Shown here one piece after another: positions 9,175 to 17,723 of a stretch of 64,000 bases of DNA (positions are counted from its first letter, which is position 1; each line of letters begins with the position of its first letter). The stretch is from Symbiodinium natans (lineage: Eukaryota; Sar; Dinophyceae; Suessiales; Symbiodiniaceae). Under the pieces are notes generated by a model. It was given only the letters and a program-made list of their open reading frames with translations, was not told where the DNA came from and did not search any database. Both the position numbers and the translations under genes were made by a program. Location of the stretch: assembly GCA_905221605.1 (NCBI GenBank), contig CAJNDS010001879.1:235291-299290 (forward strand), written 5' to 3'.

Positions 9175-9520
9175 CCAGCTGGCCCTGGCCCTGCTGGCCC
9201 TGGCCCTGCTGGCCCTGGCCCTAGCTGGCCCTGGCCCTGCTGGCCCTGGCCCTGCTGGCCCTGGCCCTGCTGGCCCTGGCCCTGGCCCTGCTGGCCCTGG
9301 CCGTGCTGGCCCTGGCCCTGCTGGGCCCTCCCTGGCCCTGCTGGGCCCTGGCCCTGGCCCTGGCCCTGGCCCTGGCCCTGACCCTGGCCCTGGCCCTGGC
9401 CCTGGTTCTGGCCCTGGCCCTGGCCCTGGCCCTGGCCCTGGCCCTGGCCCTGGCCCTGGCCCGGCCCTGCCCTGGCCCTGGCCGTGGCTCTGGCCCTGGC
9501 CCTGACCTGGTCCTGCTGGC
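9175..9520 (+). repeat. GGCCCT-type minisatellite
   Basis: CTGGCCCTGGCCCTG hexamer repeats with CTGGCCCTGCTGGCC higher-order units. Both strands are open for over 130 codons (Gly-Pro, Ala-Leu and Arg-Ala repeats), a by-product of the absence of stop-containing hexamers. 9521-9790 right of it is unique, with no clear exon. Confidence 0.92.
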
Positions 9521-9879
9521 CTTGGTGCCCCTGGCACTGTGGCCCTGGCCCTGGGAACGCTGCCCTGGCTCTGGCCCTGGCTGGTACCTCTCACCTGGCT
9601 CTGGTGGTGGCCCTGCTCTGGTTCTTTGGCTTCTTGCCAGGCTGCACCCCTGGCTGTGCAACCTCTCGCGCCTTATTGAGAGGGCCCTTCGGCCCAGACC
9701 GTCCCCTTCGCGCAAACCTGAAGGAGAGTCCTTTGCCTTATGGACCCAAGTGAACCACAACCTGCAAGTTCACGCCCTATTCTTAACTGATAGCCCTAAA
9801 CCCGAAACCCTAAACCCTAAACCCTGAACCCTTTTCCCCCCTATCACTCTTCAAAGTCCCCGCAAAAAACACCACTCAG

Positions 9880-9923
9880 GCAAAAGGAAGTTGGCGGAGG
9901 CGGAGACCCTGGCCACCTGGACT
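9880..9923 (+). CDS. Short exon, coiled-coil
   Basis: CCACTCAG| then KRKLAEAETLATWT; possible donor ACT|GTCAGT. CCCTAAA lies upstream (9795-9829). Confidence 0.5.
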
Positions 9924-9937
9924 GTCAGTTGTACGGC

Positions 9938-10040
9938 GAACTATGGGGTCTCCGAAAATCAGGGACCCCGAAAATAGACGCCAAACAGTAAGATTCCCTT
10001 ATAAGCAGGACCACAATGAGGTCCCCCGATTTTCGGAAGC
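9938..10040 (+). mobile_element. Family G element, copy 1
   Basis: Inverted ends around GGTCTCCGAAAATC and GATTTTCGG, with AAGATTCCCTTATAAG as in the copy at 20973. Non-coding. Confidence 0.5.
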
Positions 10041-10336
10041 AGCCATCTGAGCATCACTTGTCTTGATGTTGCATGGGGTTCGCGTTCTGGAACTTTTCCT
10101 CGAAAATCGATAGGGGCCCTCCCAGCATCCTACACAACGCTCAGCGAACAATGAATTTAGGCTGCCGCTCATAATATGAGGTTCAGCGTTTAGAGCGAGA
10201 GTTGAGGGTTTAGGTGCTTACGCGACTCGGGGGTCTAAGGGGCTCGGGGTCTAGGGTTTAGGACTTGTAGGGTTCAGGGTGTGAGGGGCTCAGGGGTTTA
10301 GATTTCGGGGTATCTGGGTTTTCTAGTCACTTGCAG

Positions 10337-10456
10337 CAAGTGCTGCGTGCATCTTCGATCGTGGCACCGGCACTTGCATCTCGTAGCCTCAATCGAGTAC
10401 CACAGTTCTTAAAGAAAAGTTCTAAAACTATCGCACAAGGATCCCCCTTGTTCTAT
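10337..10456 (+). CDS. Exon
   Basis: CACTTGCAG| starts 40 open codons in phase 0: QVLRASSIVAPALASRS, LNRVPQFLKKSSKTIAQ, then TGA at 10457. Donor not fixed. 10041-10336 holds degenerate TTTAGGG and no exon. Confidence 0.45.
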
Positions 10457-10579
10457 TGACCTAGTATATGAGACCTTCTTCAGCATGCAGGATGTTTAAG
10501 GAAGGTTCCGTAAAGGAACACAAACCCAAAACCCTAAACCCTTTACAGGATTGTCAATCCTGTTCTTGCTTTGCCGCAG

Positions 10580-10641
10580 CCGAGGCACGTGTCCGAGGTC
10601 AGAGCAACGAGGCCTTCCGAACGCTTGGGCACGTTTTTGAG
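10580..10641 (+). CDS. Exon
   Basis: TTTGCCGCAG|CC then EARVRGQSNEAFRTLGHVF, ending GAG|GTTTAGGG. CCCTAAA left, TTTAGGG right. Confidence 0.55.
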
Positions 10642-10749
10642 GTTTAGGGTTTGGGGTTTAGGGTTTAGGGTTTAGGGTTTAGGGTTTCGGGCTTAGGATG
10701 TTTGATACGGCCCCCTATCTTGTTTAGTATGCTACATTTCCACAAACAG

Positions 10750-10778
10750 GGAAGGCCGAGTACGAAACTACGGAGTTG
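10750..10778 (+). CDS. Possible short exon
   Basis: AAACAG|GG then KAEYETTEL and a possible donor at GTTTTG. Lies between two TTTAGGG arrays. Confidence 0.3.
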
Positions 10779-10811
10779 GTTTTGTAGCCGCTGCCTTTTA
10801 ATACTCAGGGC

Positions 10812-11105
10812 TCGGGTTTAGGGTTTAGGGTTTAGGGTTTAGGGTTTAGGGTTTAGGGTTTAGGGTTTAGGGTTTAGGGTTTAGGGTTACGCGCCGCTGT
10901 AGGCATCAGCCCTAAACGCTAAACCCTAAACCCTGAAGCCTAAACCCTAAACCACTACCCTAAACCCTATAAACCCTGTAAACCCTATAAACCCTATAAA
11001 CCCTATAAACCCTATAAACCCTATAAACCCTGTAAACCCTATAAACCCTATAAACCCCTACACACCCTATAAACCCTATAAACCCTATACCCTATAAACC
11101 CTAAA
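10812..11105 (+). repeat. Inverted pair: TTTAGGG array, short loop, CCCTAAA and CCCTATAAA arrays
   Basis: About 10 TTTAGGG units (10812-10886), about 25 bp of spacer, then CCCTAAA, turning into about 14 units of the 9-mer CCCTATAAA (10965-11100). Could fold as a long hairpin. Confidence 0.92.
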
Positions 11106-11132
11106 CCCCAAGCCACCCCCCGGCCCTGCGAG

Positions 11133-11170
11133 GTTGTCTCCCATAAGCGAAATCTCCCTGTTATGAAAAG
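11133..11170 (+). CDS. Possible short exon
   Basis: GCGAG| then VVSHKRNLPVMKR in phase 0, ending at AAAAG|GTTAGGG. Sits in the usual slot between CCCTAAA (left) and TTTAGGG (right). Confidence 0.35.
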
Positions 11171-11184
11171 GTTAGGGTTAAGGG

Positions 11185-11278
11185 TTTAGGGTTTAGGGTT
11201 TAGGGTTTAGGGTTTAGGGTTTAGGGTTTAGGGTTTAGGGTTTAGGGTTTAGGGTTTAGGGTTTAGGGTTTAGGGTTT
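11185..11278 (+). repeat. TTTAGGG array
   Basis: About 13 perfect units; 11279-11400 is unique without an exon, and CCCTAAA (11402-11465) follows. Confidence 0.95.
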
Positions 11279-11473
11279 GCAATGCCCCCTCCGTTTTGCT
11301 GTTCTTGTTTCCCCGCCGCCCACAGAAGTAAGCGCGGTCATAGCTTTCATGCATGGAAGCGCGCATCGTTTCCCGATTGTCTCTGCTGTCAAAAAAGCTA
11401 TCCCTGAAACCCTAAACCCTAAACCCTAAACCCTAAACCCTAAACCCTAAACCCTAAACCCTAAGCCCCTAAG

Positions 11474-11580
11474 CAAGAAGACAGATCGCTTTGGTTTGCC
11501 CATACTGTCTACTACGACAACAGAAGCTCACCCGAAAAAAGCAAAGGCAGACCTCGAGTCGGCTTCGCATGGATTTCAGG
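11474..11580 (+). CDS. Exon
   Basis: The acceptor CCCTAAG| lies inside the array end. Phase 0 gives QEDRSLWFAHTVYYDNRSS, then PEKSKGRPRVGFAWIS, and ends at G|GTTTAGGG. KGRPR is AT-hook-like. CCCTAAA left, TTTAGGG right. A second frame is also open. Confidence 0.6.
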
Positions 11581-11937
11581 GTTTAGGGTTTAGGGTTTAG
11601 GGTTTAGGGGTTTCCGGGAGCTGGGCCAGACGCAGAAATGAGGCGAGGGAAGAACCCAGGTCCCAGCCCGAAATGCAAATAGGAAGCTCACTTCTTGAGT
11701 TGCGAACAACAAGGCCCTCAGGCCTTGCGAAGTCTTGGACCCCAGGCCCTGAAACCACAAGCCACGCACCCCCCCCCCCAAAAAAAAAAAAATAAAGAAA
11801 TAAATAAATAAAAGAAGAAAAAATCAAATCCCTCTCCTTAAGGCCCTGAACTCTATAGGGTTTAGGGCTTATTGCTTATACTTGGAGGGCTTGGAGCGCT
11901 TCCCGGGTTTGGGCGGCTCTTCCGCACTTCCGCGCAG

Positions 11938-12021
11938 GCGATGCCGAACCTACTCCAAAGGATGGGTAGTGAGGCTTTGCTGAAGGGTGTGCCCAGTGAT
12001 GAAACTGACGGCACCGATGGC
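11938..12021 (+). CDS. Exon
   Basis: CCGCGCAG| then AMPNLLQRMGSEALLKG, VPSDETDGTDG and an in-frame TGA at 12022. Either a spliced internal exon with a GC donor near 12019 or an alternative 3' end. 11581-11937 is TTTAGGG, poly-C and low-complexity A/T. Confidence 0.5.
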
Positions 12022-12162
12022 TGAGCCATGTGCGCACGAAACGCCAGGTTCGGAGCCCCAAGGGTTTAGGGTTTAGGGTTTAGGGTTTAGGGACGTGCTG
12101 GCCTAGACATGTCTGAACCCCGAGATCCCTGATCCTCAACACTTGAGAATCATCATTCCCAG

Positions 12163-12189
12163 AGTTCATTGAGCCACGTATAGCGGGCG
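12163..12189 (+). CDS. Possible short exon
   Basis: ATTCCCAG| then FIEPRIAG, ending G|GTTTAGGG. Confidence 0.35.
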
Positions 12190-12448
12190 GTTTAGGGTTT
12201 AGGGTTCAGGGTTTAGGGTTTGGGGTTTAGGGTTTAGGAAACTAAGATACTGTACCCCTGAACCTCTAAAACCCAAATCCGTATTGAAGCGATGGGCCCG
12301 GAAAGGGTATCCCTGACTTTTTAGCAAGCAGGGTTTAGGGCTTAGGGCTTGGGGCTTACGGCTTAGGGCTTCGGGCCTAGGGCTCAGGGCTCAGGGCTTA
12401 GGGCCTGCGGTTTAGGATTTGCCTTTTTGCTAAGACCTTGTTGTTTAG

Positions 12449-12508
12449 AGTTTGATTGTCATGGCGGGGCGAAAGCATCTGAGCAAAGCACTGAGGCATG
12501 CAGCACCA
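12449..12508 (+). CDS. Exon before a 53-nt intron
   Basis: TTTAG|AG then FDCHGGAKASEQSTEACST, donor GTAAAC at 12509. Joins in phase to 12562 across an intron made almost wholly of CCCTAAA. Confidence 0.6.
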
Positions 12509-12561
12509 GTAAACTACCCCTAAACCCTAAACCCTAAACCCTAAACCCTAAACACCCACAG
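12509..12561 (+). other. 53-nt GT-AG intron built of CCCTAAA
   Basis: GTAAACTACC, then five CCCTAAA-type units, then CACCCACAG. Consensus donor and acceptor; removal keeps the frame. Confidence 0.6.
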
Positions 12562-12641
12562 AAGCGAAGCAGCACATGTCGAGAAGCCTTGGCGTAGTCA
12601 AGAGCTTACTTGCGACGATCCTGCCAAAGCAATGGACTTGA
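12562..12641 (+). CDS. 3' terminal exon of gene 1
   Basis: Joined in phase to the exon ending at 12508 it reads KAKQHMSRSLGVVKSLLAT, then ILPKQWT and TGA at 12639-12641. The best candidate for a true stop in the window, because the next strong exons lie over 1 kb away. Confidence 0.5.
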
Positions 12642-13365
12642 CCGCAAACCCTACGGGACCTTCTGGACCTCTTTCTCTCTCAAAACAGGTTGAATCTGCA
12701 TGTGCAGTATGCTTCTTACAGTTTAGGCTGTGCAAAGAAAAGGCCCGCAATTCATCAATCCCCCTTCATGCCCAGTCGAAGCAACTCATGCGTGTCAGTG
12801 CACGCCACTAGCCGTAAACCCCTAAGTGGTGAGAAAGTCGAGCATGGATTGATTCGCTGTAGGAGCTGTAGCTGCGCAGAATGTACATGGACCCTTTTTC
12901 AAGCGTGGGTCAGCAAAACGGGAGTCGGGATGCAGCCGTGTCCTTCTTCGGCGCGCTAGCACACATAGGGATGTTCTAGTTTCGGGCCCTCGTATTTATT
13001 TTCCATTGCTTTAAATTGGTATCAAATGCTGTACGAAAAATTAGTAGCGACTCCCATATTCAGCACAACCCACACGCATTTCACTTGCCAGAAAAGCTAG
13101 CCGTTGAGGCATGCGCATCCTCTTGTGCCCTTTTGCCCGCGGTAGCAGCTTCCTTGCTTGTTTTTTGGTAAGTCGCCCAGCAGCGGCGACCTGCCAAGGT
13201 GCCCCTTCAGGGATTTTGTTTTGGTTTACTCTGTGGTGCTTTACTGTAACTTTAGATCCTTAGCCTTTTTGGGTTTATTGGGTTTCTCAATAAGGCAGCT
13301 AAAAATTAAATTACAGCCAAGTTTAGAGCTCTCTTTGATGGATTTAACCCCTAAACCCTACACCC
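12642..13365 (+). other. Possible 3' UTR / intergenic sequence
   Basis: Unique sequence with little telomere-like repeat, locally AT-richer (12980-13130, 13230-13350). A 90-codon frame at 12690-12959 and one at 13158-13400 are open but not clearly coding. No promoter or spliced-leader acceptor could be identified with confidence. Confidence 0.35.
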
Positions 13366-13460
13366 TTGGGATGTTCCCCCCTTTTTCTAGCAGTCCTTAA
13401 TAGGGATTCTAGTATCCGCTATTCTAATCCCTATGAATAGTATAAGGGGGAACATTCCAA
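13366..13460 (+). mobile_element. Family A MITE, copy 1
   Basis: TIRs TTGGGATGTTCCCCC ... GGGGGAACATTCCAA with the internal CAGTCCTTAATAGGGATT block. Flanked by CCTACACC on the left and CCTACACG on the right, an 8-bp target-site duplication with one mismatch. Confidence 0.85.
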
Positions 13461-13871
13461 CCTACACGCGAAACCCTAAGGGGCTTGTGGGTCGACGGGT
13501 TTCTGGCCTAAGGGGGCTTAAGGTTCAGGGTTGAGGGTTTCGGGTTTGGGTTTTGGGGTTTAGGGTGTAGGGTTTAGGGCTTAGGGTTTAGGGAATAGGC
13601 TCAGCCAAGATAGAATCAAGACCCAACTCCTCCCCCCCACGCCCACATGCCTTAAACCCTCAACCCGAAACCCGAACCCCCCTGGTGCGGGGATTAGGAT
13701 TTGAGACGCTGGGGGGCTCTGCCATTTGCAGCGCCAGCCTTGTAAAAACCTTTTACTAGATTTTTCCTTCCTCCTGTGGATTCCACCCTTATAACTTTGA
13801 ACCTTACACCTCAATGCCTTCATTAGGCTCATGGGGCGTGGAATGGCTTCCTTCTCCTTGCTAAAGCTCTG

Positions 13872-14008
13872 AACCCTAAACCCTAAACCCTAAACCCTAA
13901 ACCCTAAACCCTAGACCCTAAACCCTAAACCCTAAACCCTAAACCCTAAACCCTAAACCCTAAACCCTAAACCCTAAACCCTAAACCCTAAACCCTAAAC
14001 CCTAAACC
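13872..14008 (+). repeat. CCCTAAA array
   Basis: About 19 nearly perfect units. 13461-13871 holds degenerate repeats and a possible short ATG frame at 13831 after CATTAG. Confidence 0.95.
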
Positions 14009-14079
14009 CAGCCCAAAAAAAACCTAAACAACTCTGCGCTATCCCCAAGGGGCCCCGGTTTTATTGCGGTTGCGCGCAG

Positions 14080-14205
14080 CGTCCACCAGCGACGCCGCAC
14101 CTGTGCGCCGGGACAATCTCGGCACAAGAAGGGCTGCGCGGTTGAGGGGGTTCTGAGGGCTCCTAAACTCCTCCATGCGCGCCAAACCCTCAACCAAACA
14201 TGTCT
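14080..14205 (+). CDS. Exon, basic
   Basis: TTGCGCGCAG|C then VHQRRRTCAPGQSRHKKG, CAVEGVLRAPKLLHAR and TLNQTC; donor GTAGGG runs into TTTAGGG. CCCTAAA left. 42 open codons. Confidence 0.5.
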
Positions 14206-14209
14206 GTAG

Positions 14210-14325
14210 GGTTTAGGGCTTAGGGTTTAGGGTTTAGGGTTTAGGGTTTAGGGTTTAGGGTTTAGGGTTTAGGGTTTAGGGTTTAGGGGTTTAGGGTTTA
14301 GGGTTTTTGAGGGTTTAGGGTTTAG
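14210..14325 (+). repeat. TTTAGGG array
   Basis: About 15 units with two length variants. Confidence 0.95.
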
Positions 14326-14373
14326 GAAGGGCTCGCGTTTGAGCCACGTAAGCATTTTATCTTCGGAGGCCAG

Positions 14374-14464
14374 GGGCATGGGTCCGTTGCCCACCCTCCG
14401 GGAAGACGCGGAGACCCCGGACCTCCAGGCGAATGTACATCTACTTGGGAGCCGCTTGCGTCAG
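14374..14464 (+). CDS. Exon
   Basis: GAGGCCAG|G then GMGPLPTLREDAETPDLQA and NVHLLGSRLRQ before TTAGGG. Open in one other frame. Confidence 0.45.
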
Positions 14465-14538
14465 TTAGGGTTTGGGGTTTGGGGTTTAGGGAATAGGGTA
14501 TAGGGTTTAAGGTTTAGGGTATAGGGTTTAGGGTTTAG

Positions 14539-14649
14539 GGCTTCCCCTCTGGGACGTTTGGGCTCTGTGCTAGTGAATCGATCGTCGCTGAGCGCGAAGA
14601 ATGCGCAAGAGAAATGGCATCCGCCAGGGGCCAGAAGCTTACTCTAGGG
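14539..14649 (+). CDS. Exon, charged helix
   Basis: After TTTAG|, FPSGTFGLCASESIVAERE then ECAREMASARGQKLTLG. Left flank TTTAGGG. Confidence 0.4.
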
Positions 14650-14737
14650 GTCGTAATAAGTACTAGTGGTATCCCCTTAGGGTCCCTTCATCATTGTACT
14701 AATATTCCCCCCCTAAACCTTTTTTCTATTTTTTAAG

Positions 14738-14936
14738 GCTCCTGTAGTACTCGATCTCCTGTTTGCCGTGACATTCCGGCAGAAATGGGGTGGTTTCTTG
14801 GTGCTCTTGCCATTTCCTCTATTGGCATATGGCTTTCCGGATCATCAGCAGTCATCTGGCAAGTGTCAGTTGGGCGAGATGAAGGCTCGGCAAGCCGAAA
14901 AAGGATCGCCTGCTGCATGCGCAGATCACAACCCGG
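14738..14936 (+). CDS. Exon with a hydrophobic segment
   Basis: Strong acceptor (pyrimidine tract ending TTTTTTAAG|). Phase 0 reads APVVLDLLFAVTFRQKWGG, FLVLLPFPLLAYGF, then a charged stretch (GEMKARQAEKG). A second frame also gives a membrane-like run after an ATG at 14785 (MGWFLGALAISSIGIWL). Either way it would code a membrane anchor or signal peptide, which suits the start of a surface protein. Confidence 0.5.
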
Positions 14937-15059
14937 GACCCGAAACAACCCTAAACCTTAAACCCTAGACCCTAGACCCTAGACCCCAGACCCTAGACCC
15001 TAAACCCTAAACCCTAAACCCTGAACCCGAAGCACCCCCAAACCTTGAAAGTGTTGAAG

Positions 15060-15106
15060 CCTCCTCCACGGCCTGGTGTGGACATTGGGGGCCACTTGGC
15101 CGTGTG
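15060..15106 (+). CDS. Short exon
   Basis: GTTGAAG| then PPPRPGVDIGGHLAV; donor GTGTGT. CCCTAAA lies left; a family C element begins right after. Confidence 0.45.
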
Positions 15107-15117
15107 TGTATCTAAGG

Positions 15118-15300
15118 GAAGTTACATGGTCCCTTAGTCATGGGCCCTTAGGGTTTAGGGTTTAGGGTTTAGGGTTTAGGTAAAAGGGTACCCCTTGTAT
15201 ACCCCTTCTTTACCCCATACAAATGAAGGGCCCATACATACATCAGAACCCTTTTAAAAGTTTAAACAATCTCAAAGGCCCATGAAACTACCCTCAGAGT
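15118..15300 (+). mobile_element. Family C element, copy 1
   Basis: GTTACATGGTCCCTTAG ... GGCCCATGAAACTAC ends, with AGGGCCCAT and AGAACCCTTTT internal blocks shared with copies at 27530 and 46131. A TTTAGGG array sits inside (15150-15180). Confidence 0.65.
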
Positions 15301-15374
15301 GTGGCTCCAACTAGTCCTCCTAAACCCTAAACCCTCAACCCTAAACCCTAAACCCTAAACCTGCTTCTTCTGAG

Positions 15375-15428
15375 GCGTCTGGACAGTCACTGGATTCGAG
15401 CCACATCGAGGGGTTCCGCCTCAACGAG
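15375..15428 (+). CDS. Exon
   Basis: CTTCTGAG| then ASGQSLDSSHIEGFRLNE in phase 0, ending GAG|GTCTCC. CCCTAAA left (15327-15359), TTTAGGG right. Confidence 0.55.
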
Positions 15429-15471
15429 GTCTCCGTTGTTTTTTTTTTGTTTTTTCCTTCTGGGGCCTCTT

Positions 15472-15540
15472 TAGGGTTTAGGGTTTAGGGTTTAGGGTTT
15501 AGGGTTTAGGGTTTAGGGTTTAGGGTTTAGGGTTTAGGGT
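15472..15540 (+). repeat. TTTAGGG array
   Basis: About 10 perfect units preceded by a T-rich tract. Confidence 0.95.
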
Positions 15541-15608
15541 ACATGGCTTCAAGGGTTATCTGAGTTTTCGGTCTAGGGATAACTAAACCCAAACCCGAAA
15601 CATAGCAG

Positions 15609-15688
15609 ACCACAAGCAGATACCCCGACGGCCAAATGAGACTCTAATGAGCTTGTTGCCGGACAAGTCGGAAGATCTTAGTGGCTGA
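15609..15688 (+). CDS. Exon ending at TGA
   Basis: ACATAGCAG| then HKQIPRRPNETLMSLLPDK and SEDLSG, TGA at 15686-15688, followed by CCCTAAA. Could be a 3' terminal exon, or the stop lies beyond a cryptic donor. Confidence 0.45.
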
Positions 15689-15748
15689 ACCCTAAACCCT
15701 AAACCCTAAACGCTGACCGAGCTGCAAGCAAGTACGCATACAATGGAC

Positions 15749-15842
15749 TTTGGGATGTTCCCCTTTATACTAACAGTCCTTGGTAGGGATAGGGGGTACT
15801 AGAATCTTTAAGGACTGTTAGTATAAGGGGGAACATCCCAAA
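15749..15842 (+). mobile_element. Family A MITE, copy 2
   Basis: Near-perfect 35-bp inverted repeat, CTTTGGGATGTTCCCCCTTA ... TAAGGGGGAACATCCCAAAG. Flanks AATGGACT / AGTAGACT resemble a degraded 8-bp duplication. The left flank reads LTELQASTHTMD and may be an interrupted exon (15711-15748). Confidence 0.85.
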
Positions 15843-16158
15843 GTAGACTACTGACAAGGAACCCCAGTTAGGGGGGGGGGGGGGGGGATGGAAGACCCAA
15901 ATTGGGTTAAGGCCGTAGTTAGGGAATACGTGCCCCTTACACGCCACCCCCGGGCCCCCACACGGCCCTTGGACCAACCATGAAATCACACACCTCCCTA
16001 AACCCTCATAACCCCTAAACCCTGAAGCCCAATGCACGGGAAGAAGCCCGTAACCCTAAGCCCCAAAATATGAGAAGAACCCCAAACGTGATATACCTTA
16101 CGAAACCCGACAACCCTGCACTAAACCCTAAAACCCTAAACCCCTAAACCCCTAAAAC

Positions 16159-16225
16159 CCTATCAACCCTATCAACCCTATCAACCCTATCAACCCTATC
16201 AAAACCCTATCAACCCTATCAACCT
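16159..16225 (+). repeat. 9-mer array CCCTATCAA
   Basis: About 7 units of a CCCTAAA derivative within degenerate CCCTAAA (16120-16440). A poly-G run lies at 15870-15888. Confidence 0.9.
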
Positions 16226-16453
16226 TTCTGGCTCAGGGAAGAGCCAGGGCTTCCGGGAGTTCAGGGAGTTAGGGTTCGGGGAGTTTGGGGATCCCTAAGC
16301 CCTAAACCCTAAACCCTGTACCCTAAACCCTGAAGCCTGAACCCTGAACCCTAAACGTAAACCCTAAACCCTGAACCCTGAACCCTAAACCCTAAACCCT
16401 AAACCCTACCCCTAAACCCTAAACCCTAAAACCCTACGTACCCACAACGGCAG

Positions 16454-16546
16454 CACGGAGAGGTCATGAACGAGTGGTACTACTCGAATCCGGACCCCGC
16501 GAACCCGACGCAGGAGGCCTCGAAGAGCCAGAACTGTGCCAAGGGC
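16454..16546 (+). CDS. Exon
   Basis: ACAACGGCAG| then HGEVMNEWYYSNPDPANPT and QEASKSQNCAKG; donor GGC|GTTTCA. CCCTAAA left, TTTAGGG right. Aromatic and Asn/Pro-rich, extracellular in character. Confidence 0.6.
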
Positions 16547-16952
16547 GTTTCATTTAGGGGATTCGGGGGGTTTAGGGTTTAGGGTTTAGGGTTTAGGGTT
16601 TAGGGTTTAGGGTGTCTCAATTGATAAGGCGACTTGTGGAGCCCCACCCCCGCTTGCGCTCCACCCTCGCCTTGACCTTTGCGGGTTTAGGGTTTCCTTG
16701 CTTTCTGATCGATCCTTTGTTCTTTTTCCTGGTTGTGTACGCGGGCGAGGAGTGACAGTGAAGTAGGTCACACAGGGGCCTTGTGCATTGGAGGCCGCCT
16801 GCCTGCCTGAGACCCCGAAAGGGTGCTTGGGAGGTTTGCCTGGAGGCCTCTGCCTGCTTGGGAGTCCTCTGCCTGGCTCTGCCTGGGAGGGCCCTTCTGT
16901 CTGTGACCCCTGCCTCCCTGAGGGGTGACCTGACGGGTTACTCGCCGCGCAG

Positions 16953-17043
16953 CCCGTAGCTTCCGTCGCCGGAGCTCCCTCGCCCGGCTTCGGTGCGCTC
17001 GCCCTGCTCGACGGCTCCGGGCTCACTCAGTTTGATTTGGAAG
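16953..17043 (+). CDS. Exon with EF-hand-like stretch
   Basis: CCGCGCAG| then PVASVAGAPSPGFGALALL and DGSGLTQFDLEGF; donor GAAG|GTTTCG. DGSGLxxFDLEGF resembles the loop and following helix of an EF-hand but lacks the first Asp-x-Asp pair, so calcium binding is doubtful. Positions 16614-16950 are GC-rich, with no clear exon. Confidence 0.5.
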
Positions 17044-17138
17044 GTTTCGTGGCTCAATTAAGGTTGCAGCGTTTATAAGGGAATTTGCTTTAGCATCGAT
17101 GATATGGGTTAGCTAATAGGTTCTGTATTTCGGTGAAG

Positions 17139-17188
17139 TTGAGAGATGGATCCACGAGCTACAATCGCAACAGCACGACTTGTTGGAG
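17139..17188 (+). CDS. Short exon, coiled-coil
   Basis: GGTGAAG| then ERWIHELQSQQHDLLEF before TTTAGGG. Confidence 0.45.
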
Positions 17189-17301
17189 TTTAGGGATCCC
17201 TAAGCCATAACCCGAAATCCTACCTCTAAACCCTAAATCCTAAACCCTAAACTTATAAACCCTACCCCTGAACCCTAAACCCCTGTGCTTGTCTGCGACA
17301 G

Positions 17302-17388
17302 CTGCGAAGGCGTAGAGGCAGGCAGCATCTGCATACTTCGCTGCGCCCGCCGTGAGAAAATCTCTGCTTTCCAACACTTAGGCAAACC
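17302..17388 (+). CDS. Exon, Cys-containing
   Basis: CTGCGACAG|C then CEGVEAGSICILRCARREK and ISAFQHLGK; donor CC|GTAAGC. Good sites at both ends. A CCCTAAA array follows at 17394. Confidence 0.5.
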
Positions 17389-17393
17389 GTAAG

Positions 17394-17460
17394 CCCTAAA
17401 CCCTAAACCCTAAACCCTAAACCCTAAACCCTAAACCCTAAACCCTAAACCCTAAACCCC
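17394..17460 (+). repeat. CCCTAAA array
   Basis: About 9 perfect units; a second, head-to-head CCCTAAA/TTTAGGG junction lies at 17545-17612. Confidence 0.95.
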
Positions 17461-17657
17461 ACGCCCTAGACCCTCAACCCCTAAACCCCGACTTCCCAAG
17501 ACCCAGACCGAGGGTCTGATGGGTTTAGGGCTTAGGGTTCAGGATTTAGGGTTAAACCCTAAACCCTAAACCCTAAACCCCAAACCCTAAACGGGTTTAG
17601 GGTTTAGGGGTTGGGGCTTAGGATTCTGGAAGGGTTTAGGGCTTAGGATTCTGGCAG

Positions 17658-17723
17658 TATTGGCCTGATAAGAATTGCGACATGCCCGATGACAGCAAAA
17701 GGGTTGATGGACGCCCTCAATAC
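17658..17723 (+). CDS. Exon
   Basis: TCTGGCAG| then 22 codons in phase 0, YWPDKNCDMPDDSKRVDGR then PQY, ending TAC|GTATAATG. Clean at both ends. Confidence 0.55.

Larger units (their letters stand above)
1..12641 (+). other. Split gene 1 (3' part), coiled-coil-rich product
   Basis: Inferred gene model. About 25 exon-like islands on + carry Glu/Lys/Leu/Gln-rich peptides with heptad character (for example near 1, 755, 1758, 2500, 5782, 7096, 8922), then more mixed sequence, and a TGA at 12639-12641. The family is not recognised; a long coiled-coil cytoskeletal or structural protein is the simplest reading. The gene starts left of the window. More than one gene could be present. Confidence 0.4.

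Noticed and set aside
9100-9760. Long Gly-Pro, Ala-Arg and Ala-Leu frames on both strands
   Set aside because: All come from the GGCCCT minisatellite, which has no stop codons in several frames.
12690-12959. 89-codon + frame
   Set aside because: Not tied to splice sites, overlaps the likely 3' UTR, and another frame is also open; kept only as a note.
13720-13870. Possible spliced-leader acceptor CATTAG and short ATG frame at 13831
   Set aside because: Only 13 codons, no relict spliced-leader sequence recognised, and competing starts exist at 14785.
16607-17026. 139-codon frame on -
   Set aside because: GC-rich stretch where several frames are open; a + exon with good splice sites (16953-17043) covers part of it, and every other supported exon is on +.
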